Shown here in pieces: positions 50,910-59,906 of a DNA stretch of 64,000 nucleotides; the first letter of the stretch is position 1; every line of letters begins with the position of its first letter. Made by a program: the position numbers and the translations under genes. The stretch lies in NCBI RefSeq assembly GCF_030142075.1, contig NZ_CP126241.1, positions 3,100,001 through 3,164,000 of the forward strand, read 5' to 3'. The notes beneath the pieces were generated by a model. The model had not been told where the DNA came from, ran no database searches, and worked only from the letters and a program-made list of their open reading frames with translations. Source of the DNA: Arthrobacter sp. zg-Y20. GTDB lineage: Bacteria; Actinomycetota; Actinomycetes; Actinomycetales; Micrococcaceae.

Positions 50910-52196
50910 ATGGACTCTGGAAACACGGCCTGGCTGCTGGCCAGTTCGGCACTGGTCTGCCTGATGATCCCCGGGATCGCCTTTTTCTACGGCGGCATGG
51001 TGGGTTCACGGCGGATCCTGAACATGATGATGATGTGCTTCGGCGGAGCCAGCCTGGTGGCCGTCCTATGGGTGCTGTACGGGTATTCCGCAGCGTTTGG
51101 CGATTCGCTCGGGGGCCTGGGCCTGCTGGGTAACCCGGCAGAGTTCTTCGGCCTTTCCGCGCTGCTCACCGAGGACCCGGCAGCGTCCATTCCCCTGGCG
51201 CTGTTTGCCGCCTTCCAGCTGATGTTCGCCTGCGTCACCACCGCCCTGGTGGCCGGTTCCGCCGCCGGCCGGATGAAGTTCGGTGCGTGGATGGTCTTTG
51301 CCGGACTATGGGCCACATTGGTTTACTTCCCCCTCGCGCACTGGGTCTTCGCCTTCGACAACGAGGACGGCACCGTGGTGGGCGGCTGGATCGCCAACCA
51401 GCTGGGCGCCATCGACTTTGCCGGCGGCACCGCCGTGCACCTGAACGCCGGGGTGGCCGCCCTGGCCCTGGCCCTGGTCCTGGGCCGCAGCAAGGGCTGG
51501 CCGCACAGCCATGGCCAGCCGCACAGCCGCCCGCTGATCCTGTTGGGGGCCAGCCTGCTGTGGATCGGCTGGTACGGCTTCAACGCCGGATCCGCCCTAA
51601 GCGCCGGACATTCCGCCGCGGTTGTATTCCTTAATACTGCCGTCGCGGCTGCCGCGGGACTGCTCGGCTGGGCCCTGATGGAACGCATGCGGCTGGGCCG
51701 GTCCTCCAGCCTGGGCGCGGCGTCGGGCCTGATCTCAGCACTGGTGGCCATCACCCCGGCCTGCGGCGCGGTCAGCCCGCTGGGCGCCGTGGCCATCGGC
51801 GCTATTGCGGGACTGGTCTGCTCGCTGGCCATCGAGCTGAAGTTCCGGCTCGGCTTTGACGACTCCCTGGACGTGGTGGGTGTCCACGCTGTCGGCGGCC
51901 TGCTCGGCACCCTGCTGATCGGCCTGTTCGCCACGGACGCCGCCCCCAACGGGGTCAGCGGCCTATTCTACGGCGGCGGTTTCTCGCTCCTGGGCATCCA
52001 GGCCGTGGCCTGCCTCGCGGTGCTGGCCTATTCGTTCGCGGTCACGTGGCTTATTGCCAAGGTGCTGCAGCTGACCATAGGCCTGCGCATCCCGGAGGAG
52101 AGCGAGCTCAAGGGCATTGACCTGATTGCCCACTCCGAATCCGCCTACCTCAATGACGAAGAACCCGTGGAACTCGGCGCGCCGACCCGCTCCTAG
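50910..52196 (+). CDS. amt: ammonium transporter
   Basis: A 428-residue Amt channel. About eleven helices are visible. The twin pore His lie in TAVHLNAGVAALAL and VVGVHAVGGLLGTLL, and the C-terminal cytoplasmic tail GLRIPEESELKGIDLIAHSE carries the conserved regulatory sequence. The ATG at 50910 follows GGGAGTACCTCC; the N-terminus SGNTAWLLASSALVCLMIPG is typical. No glnK/glnD gene follows, unlike many Amt operons, so PII regulation must come from elsewhere. Confidence 0.96.
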   Translation: MDSGNTAWLLASSALVCLMIPGIAFFYGGMVGSRRILNMMMMCFGGASLVAVLWVLYGYSAAFGDSLGGLGLLGNPAEFFGLSALLTEDPAASIPLALFAAFQLMFACVTTALVAGSAAGRMKFGAWMVFAGLWATLVYFPLAHWVFAFDNEDGTVVGGWIANQLGAIDFAGGTAVHLNAGVAALALALVLGRSKGWPHSHGQPHSRPLILLGASLLWIGWYGFNAGSALSAGHSAAVVFLNTAVAAAAGLLGWALMERMRLGRSSSLGAASGLISALVAITPACGAVSPLGAVAIGAIAGLVCSLAIELKFRLGFDDSLDVVGVHAVGGLLGTLLIGLFATDAAPNGVSGLFYGGGFSLLGIQAVACLAVLAYSFAVTWLIAKVLQLTIGLRIPEESELKGIDLIAHSESAYLNDEEPVELGAPTRS

Positions 52197-52230
52197 CCCC
52201 CTCGAAGGCAGGTCCGGTCCGCCGAAAGGA

Positions 52231-52264
52231 GGAACGGGCGCACCCGGCCGGGTGCGCCCGTTCC
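52231..52264. terminator. bidirectional palindromic terminator
   Basis: A perfect 34-bp palindrome (17-nt arms starting GGAACGGGCGCACCCGG) lies between convergent amt and the pyruvate oxidase gene, with no T-run. It resembles the structure at 15524-15561. Confidence 0.75.
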
Positions 52265-52356
52265 GTTATCGGGGCCTTCGCAGCAACGGGCTCAGCAACG
52301 GGCGGAGCGCCGGGCGGAGCGCGGGGCCTTCGCCGCAACGGGCTCAGCGCCGGGCC

Positions 52357-54150
52357 TCAGAGGTCCCCGTACAAGCCCTCTTCCTGGGCCAGGTAGATTT
52401 CCAGCATCCGGCGGGAGTGTTCACCGGCGGCGCCTTCCTGGTCCAGTCCGTCCTTCATGGTTTCCGCCTGCGCCGCACCGGCCGGGAAGGGCGGCAGCAG
52501 CGGCACGGCTGGATCGGTGACAACCTCGATCAGGAACGGCCGCTCGGCCGCGAGCGCCACGTCCCAGGCTTCTCCCAGCAGTTCCGGATCCTCGACCCGG
52601 ATGCTTTCCAGGCCGAGCAGCTTCGCGTATTCGGCGTATTTGAAGTCCGGCAGCGACTGGCTGTCCTCAAACCGCGGGTCGCCCTCCATTTCACGCTGCT
52701 CCCAGGTCACCTCGGCCAGCTCCCGGTTGTTCAGCACGCAGATGACAAACCGCGGGTCCTCCCACTTCTGCCATAGCCTGCTCAGGGTGATCAGTTCGGC
52801 CACCCCGGCCATCTGCATGGCACCGTCACCGGAGAGCGCCACCACGGGACGGTCCGGGGCAGCGAGCTTGGCGGCCAGGCCGTATGGCACCGCACAGCCC
52901 ATGCTTGCCAAGGTGCTGGAGAGGTGCGCCGGCACGCCTTCGGGAAGCTGCAGGTGCCGGGCGTACCAGTAGACCGAACTGCCGACGTCGACCGCCACCT
53001 GCGCGTTGGCCGGCAGCCGCCGGTTCAGCTCATAGACCACACGTTCGGGGTTCACTGGGTCCGCTTCGGTCATGGCGCGGACGCGGGCCAGTTCGTGCCA
53101 GCGGCGTACGCTTTCCTCCACCTTGCCGCGCCACGGTGCGTCGGGTTTGGCGTCCAGCAGCGGAAGCAGGGCATCCAGTGTTGGACCGGCGTCTCCGGTG
53201 ATGCCTACCTCCACCGGATACCGGTTGCCGATGGCCGAGGCGTCCCGGTCAATCTGCACGGCGCGGGCGGATCCGGGCGTCGGATAGAACTCGGTCCACG
53301 GGTCATTGGAGCCGATGATCAGCAGCGTGTCGCAGTTGTTCAGCACGTACCCTGCGGAGGCGGTGCCCAGATGGCCCATGGTGCCGGCAGCCAGCGGCGC
53401 GGTTTCATCCACGTACGGCTTGCCCAGCAGGCTGGTGGTGATGCCGGCGCCTATCTTTTCGGCCAGGGCAGCCACCTGGGCGCGGGCATGCCGGGCGCCC
53501 TGCCCCACCAGCAGCGCCACCTTTTCTCCAGCATTGATCAGGTCCGCGGCGGCGCGCACATCCGCTTCGAGCGGCTGGATGCGGGCCGGGCGGAACACCG
53601 GGACGGTGTCCAGGATGCCGTGCTCCTGCTCCAGTTCCGGCGCCGGCGCCTGCTGCACGTCATGCGGAATGATGACGACGGCGGGGGTGCCGGTGGCCAG
53701 GGCCTTCTTGAAGGCGCGGTCCAGCACCAGCGGAACCTGTTCGGGGGAATTGATCTGCTGCCGGAAGGCCGAGGCCACGTCCCGGGTCAGGTTCATCAGG
53801 TCCACCTCCTGCATGTAGGAGGATCCCAGGACGCTGCGGGACTGCTGGCCGACAATGGCCACTACGGGCACCCCGTCCAGCCGGGCGTCGTACAGTCCGT
53901 TGAGCAGATGGACGGCCCCCGGCCCCTGGGTGGACATCACCACGCCCACGCCGCCGGTGTACTTGGCGTGCCCCACGGCCATAAAGGCGGCGTTTTCCTC
54001 ATGCCGGACCTGGATGAACTCGGGGTCCCCGCTGCGGCGCATGGCTCCCAGCACGGTGTTGATGCCGTCTCCGCTGTACCCGAACACCCGCTGGACGTCC
54101 CAGGCCTTCAACCGGTCGACAATCAGGTCAGCTACGAGCCGCTCGCTCAT
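52357..54150 (-). CDS. poxB: thiamine-diphosphate pyruvate oxidase/dehydrogenase (PoxB type)
   Basis: A 597-residue ThDP enzyme that decarboxylates pyruvate, probably to acetate with electrons passed to quinone. The N-terminal VQRVFGYSGDGINTVLGA carries the pocket, with the active Glu in IQVRHEENAAFMAVGHA. The ThDP-Mg site appears as LSGDGAMQMAGVAELITL, then NNRELAEVTWEQREM. The ATG at 54150 follows GAAGGAAGAACAT. PoxB proteins bind to the membrane through a C-terminal tail; here the end is YLAQEEGLYGDL. Confidence 0.9.
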   Translation of the reverse strand: MSERLVADLIVDRLKAWDVQRVFGYSGDGINTVLGAMRRSGDPEFIQVRHEENAAFMAVGHAKYTGGVGVVMSTQGPGAVHLLNGLYDARLDGVPVVAIVGQQSRSVLGSSYMQEVDLMNLTRDVASAFRQQINSPEQVPLVLDRAFKKALATGTPAVVIIPHDVQQAPAPELEQEHGILDTVPVFRPARIQPLEADVRAAADLINAGEKVALLVGQGARHARAQVAALAEKIGAGITTSLLGKPYVDETAPLAAGTMGHLGTASAGYVLNNCDTLLIIGSNDPWTEFYPTPGSARAVQIDRDASAIGNRYPVEVGITGDAGPTLDALLPLLDAKPDAPWRGKVEESVRRWHELARVRAMTEADPVNPERVVYELNRRLPANAQVAVDVGSSVYWYARHLQLPEGVPAHLSSTLASMGCAVPYGLAAKLAAPDRPVVALSGDGAMQMAGVAELITLSRLWQKWEDPRFVICVLNNRELAEVTWEQREMEGDPRFEDSQSLPDFKYAEYAKLLGLESIRVEDPELLGEAWDVALAAERPFLIEVVTDPAVPLLPPFPAGAAQAETMKDGLDQEGAAGEHSRRMLEIYLAQEEGLYGDL

Positions 54151-54348
54151 ATGTTCTTCCTTCCGCGTCCCGCCCGGTGCCGTCCGCCGGCCGGATCCAA
54201 AATAGTCAGGCTGCTTATGGTGCGTGCTTCCCAACCTATCCCAGAAGCTGGCGGAGCGCGCCGGAAGGCGGGCGCAATCCGGTGCCCGGGGCTACCGTTT
54301 GGGACCGTCCACTGCCCGGCACTGCGGGGGCGCCGGTAGTCTTTCGGC

Positions 54349-54882
54349 ATGCCCAAGGTCATCTATTACGTCGCCTCGTCCCTGGATGGCTTCATCGCTA
54401 CCGAGGACAACAGCCTGGACTGGCTGCTGCAGTTCGGTTTCGAAGCGTTCCAGGCGCACTATGACCGGTTCATTGCCGGCGTGGGGGCGGTGGTGATGGG
54501 CGGGGAAACCTACCGCTGGCTGCGCACGGAGGAACCGGACAACTGGTCCTACCGGCAGCCGTGCTGGGTGCTCACCAGCCGGGAAGAGTCCGCTCCCCCG
54601 CAGGCCGACGTGCGGTTCGCGTCCGGCGACGTGCGCGAGGTGCTTGCCGCAGCCCGGGATGCTGCCGGTGAACGCGACGTCTGGCTGGTGGGCGGCGGCA
54701 ATGTGGCGGCCCAGTTTGCCGACGCCGGGCTGCTGGACGAACTGTGGGTGACCTACATGCCCGTTGCCCTGGGCACCGGCCGGCGGCTGCTGCCGGTGGA
54801 CGGACCCACCCCGCCCATGCACCTGGTGGCCACCACCCAGTTCAACGGCGGAGCGGCCGAACTCCGCTTTGCCGTGGGCTAA
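54349..54882 (+). CDS. dihydrofolate reductase-fold family protein
   Basis: A 177-residue relative of the protein at 16420-17016. Motifs: VIYYVASSLDGFIATEDNSL, GAVVMGGETYRWLR, VWLVGGGNVAAQFADAGLLD and YMPVALGTGRRLLP. It probably binds NADPH; the substrate is unknown. The ATG at 54349 opens directly into the family N-terminus. Divergent from poxB. Confidence 0.9.
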   Translation: MPKVIYYVASSLDGFIATEDNSLDWLLQFGFEAFQAHYDRFIAGVGAVVMGGETYRWLRTEEPDNWSYRQPCWVLTSREESAPPQADVRFASGDVREVLAAARDAAGERDVWLVGGGNVAAQFADAGLLDELWVTYMPVALGTGRRLLPVDGPTPPMHLVATTQFNGGAAELRFAVG

Positions 54883-54990
54883 GGAGCAGGATCGCAGCAG
54901 CAATTGAGGCCGCCTGCCTCCAGTACCAAAAACAGGAATTCCCGTGTTTTGCGCAATTCGAATTACGCACCTCCGTGCCACCATGGCAGC
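54883..54990. other. short spacer before the frameshifted gene
   Basis: This 108-bp spacer follows the DHFR-like gene and precedes the frameshifted gene at 54991-55319; 89 further bp separate that gene from the RsbQ-like gene. Nothing specific is seen in it. Confidence 0.35.
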
Positions 54991-55319
54991 ATGCCGGCCC
55001 GGACCTTTCCCTTTTCCCTGCACACCGCCACCGCGCTCGAGGTGGGCGACATTGTTCCCGTACAGTCGCCGTCGGGCGCTTGGGCATGTTTGCAGGTGGT
55101 GGAAGCCTGCAGGTGACCGGGGATGCTCAGCCCAACGACGCCGGGCAGGAACGCTGGTACGGGCACGGCTACGTCGGAAAAACCACCAGCGTGTGGGGAT
55201 GGATAGCCACCATCCGGGTTGCCCGGGAAGCCGCGGATAACCAGTGGCCTGAAGATCGGAAATCCCCGGCGGAGCCGCACGCTAAACGCATTTCCGAACG
55301 GAACCAATATGGCGTCTAG
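54991..55319 (+). pseudogene. frameshifted small gene
   Basis: The ATG at 54991 starts MPARTFPFSLHTATALEVGD and continues IVPVQSPSGAW, ACLQVVEACR, then hits a TGA at 55114. Reading in the -1 frame from about 55107 gives an open continuation VTGDAQPNDAGQERWYGHGY and onward to a stop ending at 55319, with GC-rich third positions. The two halves together would make a protein of about 108 residues. A one-base loss, or a sequencing error, is the simplest explanation. The family is not recognised; the start resembles small actinobacterial proteins with a GDIVxVQxPSG beta-strand. Confidence 0.5.
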
Positions 55320-55408
55320 AGCTGCCGGGAACCTGTAAAGTGTGCAGTTGAATCCGCTGTGGGGCAGGGGCGGACATTGCATCAGAAGAAAAGCAGGCGC
55401 AAACGCAC

Positions 55409-56224
55409 ATGACAACTGATATCCGCACTCGGAACAATGTTCGAGTGCTGGGACGCGCCGACGGCCCGGTACTGCTTTTCGCCCACGGATTCGGCTGCGA
55501 CCAGGGCATGTGGGAGGGCGTTCTTCCCCGCTTCACGGATGAGTACAAAGTGGTTGTCTTCGACCACGTGGGCGCCGGCAATTCCGATGCCGCTGCTTAC
55601 TCTCCGGCCAAGTACTCCAGCCTGAACGGCTATGTGGATGACGTCCTGGAACTGTGCGAGGAACTGGACCTGCAGGACGTCACGTTTATCGGCCACAGCG
55701 TAAGCGCCATGATGGCTATTGCTGCCGCCGCCGCAGCACCCGCACGGCTGGGCCGGGTCATTCTCGTGGCCCCGTCCCCCAGTTACATGGACCACCCGGA
55801 GGACGGCTATGAAGGCGGCTTCAGCCGGGCCGACCTCGATGATCTGCTGGAGTCCCTGGACACCAACTACCTGGTCTGGGCGGCAAACATGGCGCCGGTC
55901 ATTATGGGCAACCCGGAAACTCCCGCCCTCGGCGCCAAGCTGGAGGGCAGCTTCTGCCGGGTGAACCCGACCATCGCCCGCCAGTTCGCCCGGGTGGCGT
56001 TCCTCTCCGACGTCCGCCACCTCCTGGCCCGGGTTGCCGTTCCGGCCCTGATCATGCAGGCCTCCTCGGACCTGCTCTGCCCCGAGCACGTAGGCCGGTA
56101 CCTCCGTGACGGGATGCCGCAGAGCACCCTGGTGCAGATGAAGGCCACCGGGCACCTTCCCCACGTCAGCGCCCCCGACGAGACCGCAGACATCATCCTC
56201 GACTTCCTGCAGCAGCCAAAGTAG
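55409..56224 (+). CDS. RsbQ-like alpha/beta hydrolase
   Basis: A 271-residue alpha/beta hydrolase of the RsbQ/KAI2/D14 type. The catalytic Ser lies in FIGHSVSAMMAI, the Asp in SSDLLCPEHVG and the His in ATGHLPHVSAPDE; the oxyanion segment is LLFAHGFGCDQGMWE. In Bacillus subtilis RsbQ makes or binds a small ligand for the PAS domain of RsbP in energy-stress signalling. Here the gene is 6 nt upstream of a PAS histidine kinase, so a similar ligand-delivery job is likely. The natural ligand is unknown. Confidence 0.9.
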   Translation: MTTDIRTRNNVRVLGRADGPVLLFAHGFGCDQGMWEGVLPRFTDEYKVVVFDHVGAGNSDAAAYSPAKYSSLNGYVDDVLELCEELDLQDVTFIGHSVSAMMAIAAAAAAPARLGRVILVAPSPSYMDHPEDGYEGGFSRADLDDLLESLDTNYLVWAANMAPVIMGNPETPALGAKLEGSFCRVNPTIARQFARVAFLSDVRHLLARVAVPALIMQASSDLLCPEHVGRYLRDGMPQSTLVQMKATGHLPHVSAPDETADIILDFLQQPK

Positions 56225-56230
56225 CCCGCG

Positions 56231-57793
56231 GTGGACCGGCTTTTCCCGCTCGACTACGAGGAACTGTTCAACAACGCACCCGCCGGGCACATCCTCACCC
56301 TGGAAGACGGCACCGTGGTGTCCGCCAACGCCATGGTGCTCAAATGGATCGGTAAATCCATTGAAGAGCTGCGCGGCACCAGCCTGCTGAAGCTGCTGCC
56401 GGTGGGTGACCGGATTGTCTACACCACCCATGCCATGCCCCAGCTGGGAATGAATAAGGCGTTCGCCGAACTCGCCGTCGACCTCATGGGACCCGCAGGC
56501 CAGCGCATTCCGGTGCTGCTTTCCGCCACCCGCACGCCGGCAGCCGGCGACCGGCCCGCCCTTGACCAGATTGTCGCGTTTTACGCGCACGAGCGCCGGT
56601 TGTACGAACGGGACCTGATCTCGGCGCTGCGCACGGCTGAGGACGCCGAGTCTGCCCGTGCTGCGGCGGAAGCGAGCCTCACCGCCCAGGCCGTGGTGCT
56701 GCAGGAAAAGGACGGGGTGCTGCAGGCTTCGCTGCTGGAGAGCCTGCGCAAGGAATCCATGCTGGAGACCATCCTGGACACGGTCCGGGTGGGTGTGGTG
56801 GTTATTGACGAGGACGGACGGCGGATCCTGACCAACTCGCGCCAGCGCCTGCATGAGCGTTTGGCCGCCCCCTACTTCACCAAGCGTCCCACCGAGGGCG
56901 AAATGCTGATTTTCGGCCCCGACCGCTCTACGCCGGTCCCGCTGGAGCAGCGTCCCGTGCAGCGCGCGGGCCGCGGACAGTCCTTCTCGGACCAGCTGGT
57001 CTGGTACGGCGAGGGCGAGGAGCAGAAGGCCCTGAGCGTATCTGCCCGGTCCATGAAGGGCGACGACGACGCGTTCCGGGGCTCGGTGATCGCCTACAGC
57101 GATGTCACCGGGCTGGTCAACGCCGTGGCCGCCAAGGACGACTTCGTGGCCAACGTTTCACACGAGCTGCGTACCCCGCTGACTTCGATCATGGGTTACC
57201 TGGAGCTGGCGCTGGACGAAGAAGATTCCATTCCGTCCTATGTGGCGTCCTCCCTTAAGGTCGCTCAGCGGAACTCGGAGAAGCTCCTGCATCTGGTTTC
57301 CGACCTGCTTTCCGCCGCTGCGGGGTCCACCAGCGTGGAGCAGGAAGTCACCGACCTTAGCGAACTGATCCGCTCCTGCATCACTTCCGCCGAGCCGCGG
57401 GCCGAGATCAACGCCGTCGAGCTGATCGCCCAGGTCCCGGAGTCCCTGCCGGCCATGGTGGATCCCAAACGCATCTCCCAGGTGCTGGACAACCTGCTCT
57501 CCAACGCGGTCAAGTACTCGCCCGACGGCGGCCGGGTGACGATCCGCGCCTGGCGCACTGACGCGGGTGCCACCATTTTGCAGGTGGCCGACTGCGGTAT
57601 CGGCATGACTGAAGCCGAGCAGGCGGAGGTATTTACCAAGTTCTTCCGCTCCGGCACCGCCCGCCGCGCACAGATCCCCGGCGTGGGGCTGGGCCTGGTC
57701 ATCACCAAGCGCATTGTGGAGGAGCACGGGGGCACCATCGCCATGGAGAGCGAAGCCGGCAAGGGAACTGTCTTTACGGTCACACTGCCCTGA
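56231..57793 (+). CDS. PAS-domain sensor histidine kinase, RsbQ partner
   Basis: A 520-residue cytoplasmic kinase without membrane helices. An N-terminal PAS domain (about residues 8-115; FNNAPAGHILTLEDGTVVSA, VLKWIGKSIEELRG) is followed by a coiled coil (about 115-170) and a second PAS-like domain (about 175-290; ILDTVRVGVVVIDEDGRRI). The HisKA box VANVSHELRTPLTSIMGYL near 310 and HATPase boxes (NLLSNAVKYSPDGG, VADCGIGM, GVGLGLVITKRI) follow. The GTG start at 56231 lies 6 nt after the hydrolase stop, so the two are coupled. No adjacent response regulator is seen. Confidence 0.93.
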   Translation: MDRLFPLDYEELFNNAPAGHILTLEDGTVVSANAMVLKWIGKSIEELRGTSLLKLLPVGDRIVYTTHAMPQLGMNKAFAELAVDLMGPAGQRIPVLLSATRTPAAGDRPALDQIVAFYAHERRLYERDLISALRTAEDAESARAAAEASLTAQAVVLQEKDGVLQASLLESLRKESMLETILDTVRVGVVVIDEDGRRILTNSRQRLHERLAAPYFTKRPTEGEMLIFGPDRSTPVPLEQRPVQRAGRGQSFSDQLVWYGEGEEQKALSVSARSMKGDDDAFRGSVIAYSDVTGLVNAVAAKDDFVANVSHELRTPLTSIMGYLELALDEEDSIPSYVASSLKVAQRNSEKLLHLVSDLLSAAAGSTSVEQEVTDLSELIRSCITSAEPRAEINAVELIAQVPESLPAMVDPKRISQVLDNLLSNAVKYSPDGGRVTIRAWRTDAGATILQVADCGIGMTEAEQAEVFTKFFRSGTARRAQIPGVGLGLVITKRIVEEHGGTIAMESEAGKGTVFTVTLP

Positions 57794-57932
57794 TTCCGCT
57801 TGCGTTTGACCCGATTTTGCGGCCAAATGCACGGTGTGCAATCATCCGAAGGTAAAAGTCCCTCACCTGCGTAATTGCACGGCTTGGGCAGGAAGCTGCG
57901 TCCCGGTGCGAACGCGTTGAACGGATTCGGTA

Positions 57933-58424
57933 ATGGCTACAACCAACAAGGTGCGCGTGATCGCCCGCCGCCTCGGCTCCTTCTCGGCTGTGGGAGCCGT
58001 GGCCTTCGTGGTGGATGTGAGCTTGTTCAACATCCTCTCCTCCACCCTGATCCAGGACAGCCCCATCCTGGCCAAGACCATTTCCGTCCTGGCAGCGACC
58101 ACCGTCTCCTGGCTGGGCAGCCGTTACATCACTTTCCGCAAGCTGCGGACCCGCAGCATCCGCACCGAATCCCTGCTTTTCGGCCTGACGAACCTGGTGG
58201 GCCTGTTCATCGCCACCGGCTGCCTGTACGTCTCCCACTACGTCCTGGGCTACCGCAGCCAGTTCGCGGACAACATCTCCGGCAACATCGTGGGCATTGC
58301 CCTGGGCAACATCTTCCGGTACTTCGCCTACCGCTACGTGGTGTTCAACGGACCCAGCGACCACGCGGATGCTTCCCGGCCGGAGCCCGAAAGCGCGGAA
58401 CCGGAAAGCACCCGCGCGGCCTAG
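57933..58424 (+). CDS. GtrA-family membrane protein
   Basis: A 163-residue four-helix GtrA/DPMS-like flippase-type protein. The start FSAVGAVAFVVDVSLFNIL and the motif SRYITFRKLRTRS, TNLVGLFIATGCLYV and FRYFAYRYVVFNG are all characteristic. GtrA proteins are linked to translocation of polyprenyl-phosphate sugars in the envelope. A ~20-residue acidic tail follows. No glycosyltransferase is adjacent. It converges with the aldehyde dehydrogenase. Confidence 0.9.
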   Translation: MATTNKVRVIARRLGSFSAVGAVAFVVDVSLFNILSSTLIQDSPILAKTISVLAATTVSWLGSRYITFRKLRTRSIRTESLLFGLTNLVGLFIATGCLYVSHYVLGYRSQFADNISGNIVGIALGNIFRYFAYRYVVFNGPSDHADASRPEPESAEPESTRAA

Positions 58425-58431
58425 TCCGTCC

Positions 58432-59811
58432 TCAGCGCTTGGCCGGGGTGCGGACCAGCTTCTTGTTGACGAACTCGTCCATGCCGTAGCGGCCCAGCTC
58501 GCGGCCGACGCCGGACCGCTTGACGCCGCCGAAGGGCAGGTCAGGCTGAGTGCTGGCGGTGCCGTTGATCCAGACCATGCCGCTTTCCAGCTGGTCCGCC
58601 ACCTCCAGTGCCTTGTCCTCATCGGCGCTGAAGACGGTGCCGCCCAGGCCGAACGGTGAGTTGTTGGCCAGCTCCACGGCCTCATCCGCGCTGGCCACCT
58701 TGTAGATGACGGCGGCCGGTCCGAACAGCTCCTCGGAGAAGGCCCGCATGTCCGGGGTGACGTCGGTGAGCACGGTGGGCTGCACGTAAGCGCCGGGGCC
58801 GTCGATGTGTCCGCCGCCGGTGCGCAGCGTTGCCCCCTGCTCAACGGCGTTGCGGATCTGTTCCACCAGCCCGTCCGCTGCGGCCTGCGAGGAAAGCGGG
58901 CCGAACCGGGTTTCCGGATCCAGCGGGTCGCCGGGTTCCATGGCCGCCATCCCTGCGGTGAACTTCTCCACGAACTCCTCGTAGATGTCCTCCATCACAA
59001 TGAACCGCTTGGCGGCGTTGCAGGCCTGCCCGGCGTTGTTCATGCGGCCGGCCACGGCCGCCTTGACGGTGGCATCCAGGTCCGGGCTGTCCAGGACAAT
59101 GAACGGATCGCTGCCGCCCAGTTCCAGCACGTACTTCTTCAGGTTCCGGCCGGCCACCTCGGCAACGGCGGCGCCTGCCCGTTCGCTGCCGGTCAGGGAT
59201 ACACCCTGGATGCGCGGGTCCGCGATGATGTCCGCGGCCTGCTCATTGGTGGCAAACAGGTTGATGTAGGCACCTTCGGGCACGCCGGCGTCGGCGAAGA
59301 TCTGTGCCATGGCCAGCGCGGACTGCGGGCAGTTGTTGGCATGCTTGAGCAGCACGGTGTTGCCCAGCACCAGGTTGGGGCCGGCGAAGCGGGCCACCTG
59401 GTAGTAGGGGAAGTTCCAGGGCATGATCCCCAGCAGGGGGCCGACCGGCAGGGTACGGACGACGGCGGTGCCGCCGCCCTTGGGTGCCAGCTGTTCGTCG
59501 GCCATAAAGCCGGGGCCCTCGGTGGCGTAGTACTCGTAGATGTTCGCGGAGAGGGCTACCTCGCCCTTCGCCTGGGTCAGCGGCTTGCCCATTTCCGTGG
59601 CAATGAGTGCGGCCAGTTCGTCGGCGCGCTCCCGGTACAGTTCGGCAACCCGGGCAACAACCTTTGCCCGGCTCGCTACCGGTTCGTTGCGCCAGGCGAG
59701 GTACGCCTCGTGGGCGGACGTGACGGCCTGGCTGATCTGAGCATCGGTGGCTTCGGGGAATTCCTGGAGGGTCTCTCCAGTGGCGGGATTTACGCTTTTG
59801 TAAGCAGTCAT
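58432..59811 (-). CDS. NAD(P)-dependent succinate-semialdehyde-type dehydrogenase
   Basis: A 459-residue aldehyde dehydrogenase. The catalytic Cys is in NNAGQACNAAKRF, the Glu in VLELGGSDPFIVL, and the cofactor region at PWNFPYYQVARF and SLTGSERAGAAVAE is standard. Sequence style matches GabD/SSADH-like enzymes of actinobacteria that oxidise succinate semialdehyde. The ATG at 59811 is used; GTG at 59820 behind CGGAG is an alternative. No gabT is nearby, so the substrate is an inference. Confidence 0.9.
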   Translation of the reverse strand: MTAYKSVNPATGETLQEFPEATDAQISQAVTSAHEAYLAWRNEPVASRAKVVARVAELYRERADELAALIATEMGKPLTQAKGEVALSANIYEYYATEGPGFMADEQLAPKGGGTAVVRTLPVGPLLGIMPWNFPYYQVARFAGPNLVLGNTVLLKHANNCPQSALAMAQIFADAGVPEGAYINLFATNEQAADIIADPRIQGVSLTGSERAGAAVAEVAGRNLKKYVLELGGSDPFIVLDSPDLDATVKAAVAGRMNNAGQACNAAKRFIVMEDIYEEFVEKFTAGMAAMEPGDPLDPETRFGPLSSQAAADGLVEQIRNAVEQGATLRTGGGHIDGPGAYVQPTVLTDVTPDMRAFSEELFGPAAVIYKVASADEAVELANNSPFGLGGTVFSADEDKALEVADQLESGMVWINGTASTQPDLPFGGVKRSGVGRELGRYGMDEFVNKKLVRTPAKR

Positions 59812-59906
59812 AACGGCCACGCTACTCCGGCGTAGCGAGTCTGCAAAAGTGGATTTTTTCGGGACTAAATCGTCCGGAATCAGCGTTTTAGCGCAAATAA
59901 GCGCAG

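Noticed and set aside
55382-56854. Minus-strand frame of 490 codons opposite the RsbQ-like gene
   Set aside because: Shadow of two well-supported plus-strand genes, with no recognisable domain.
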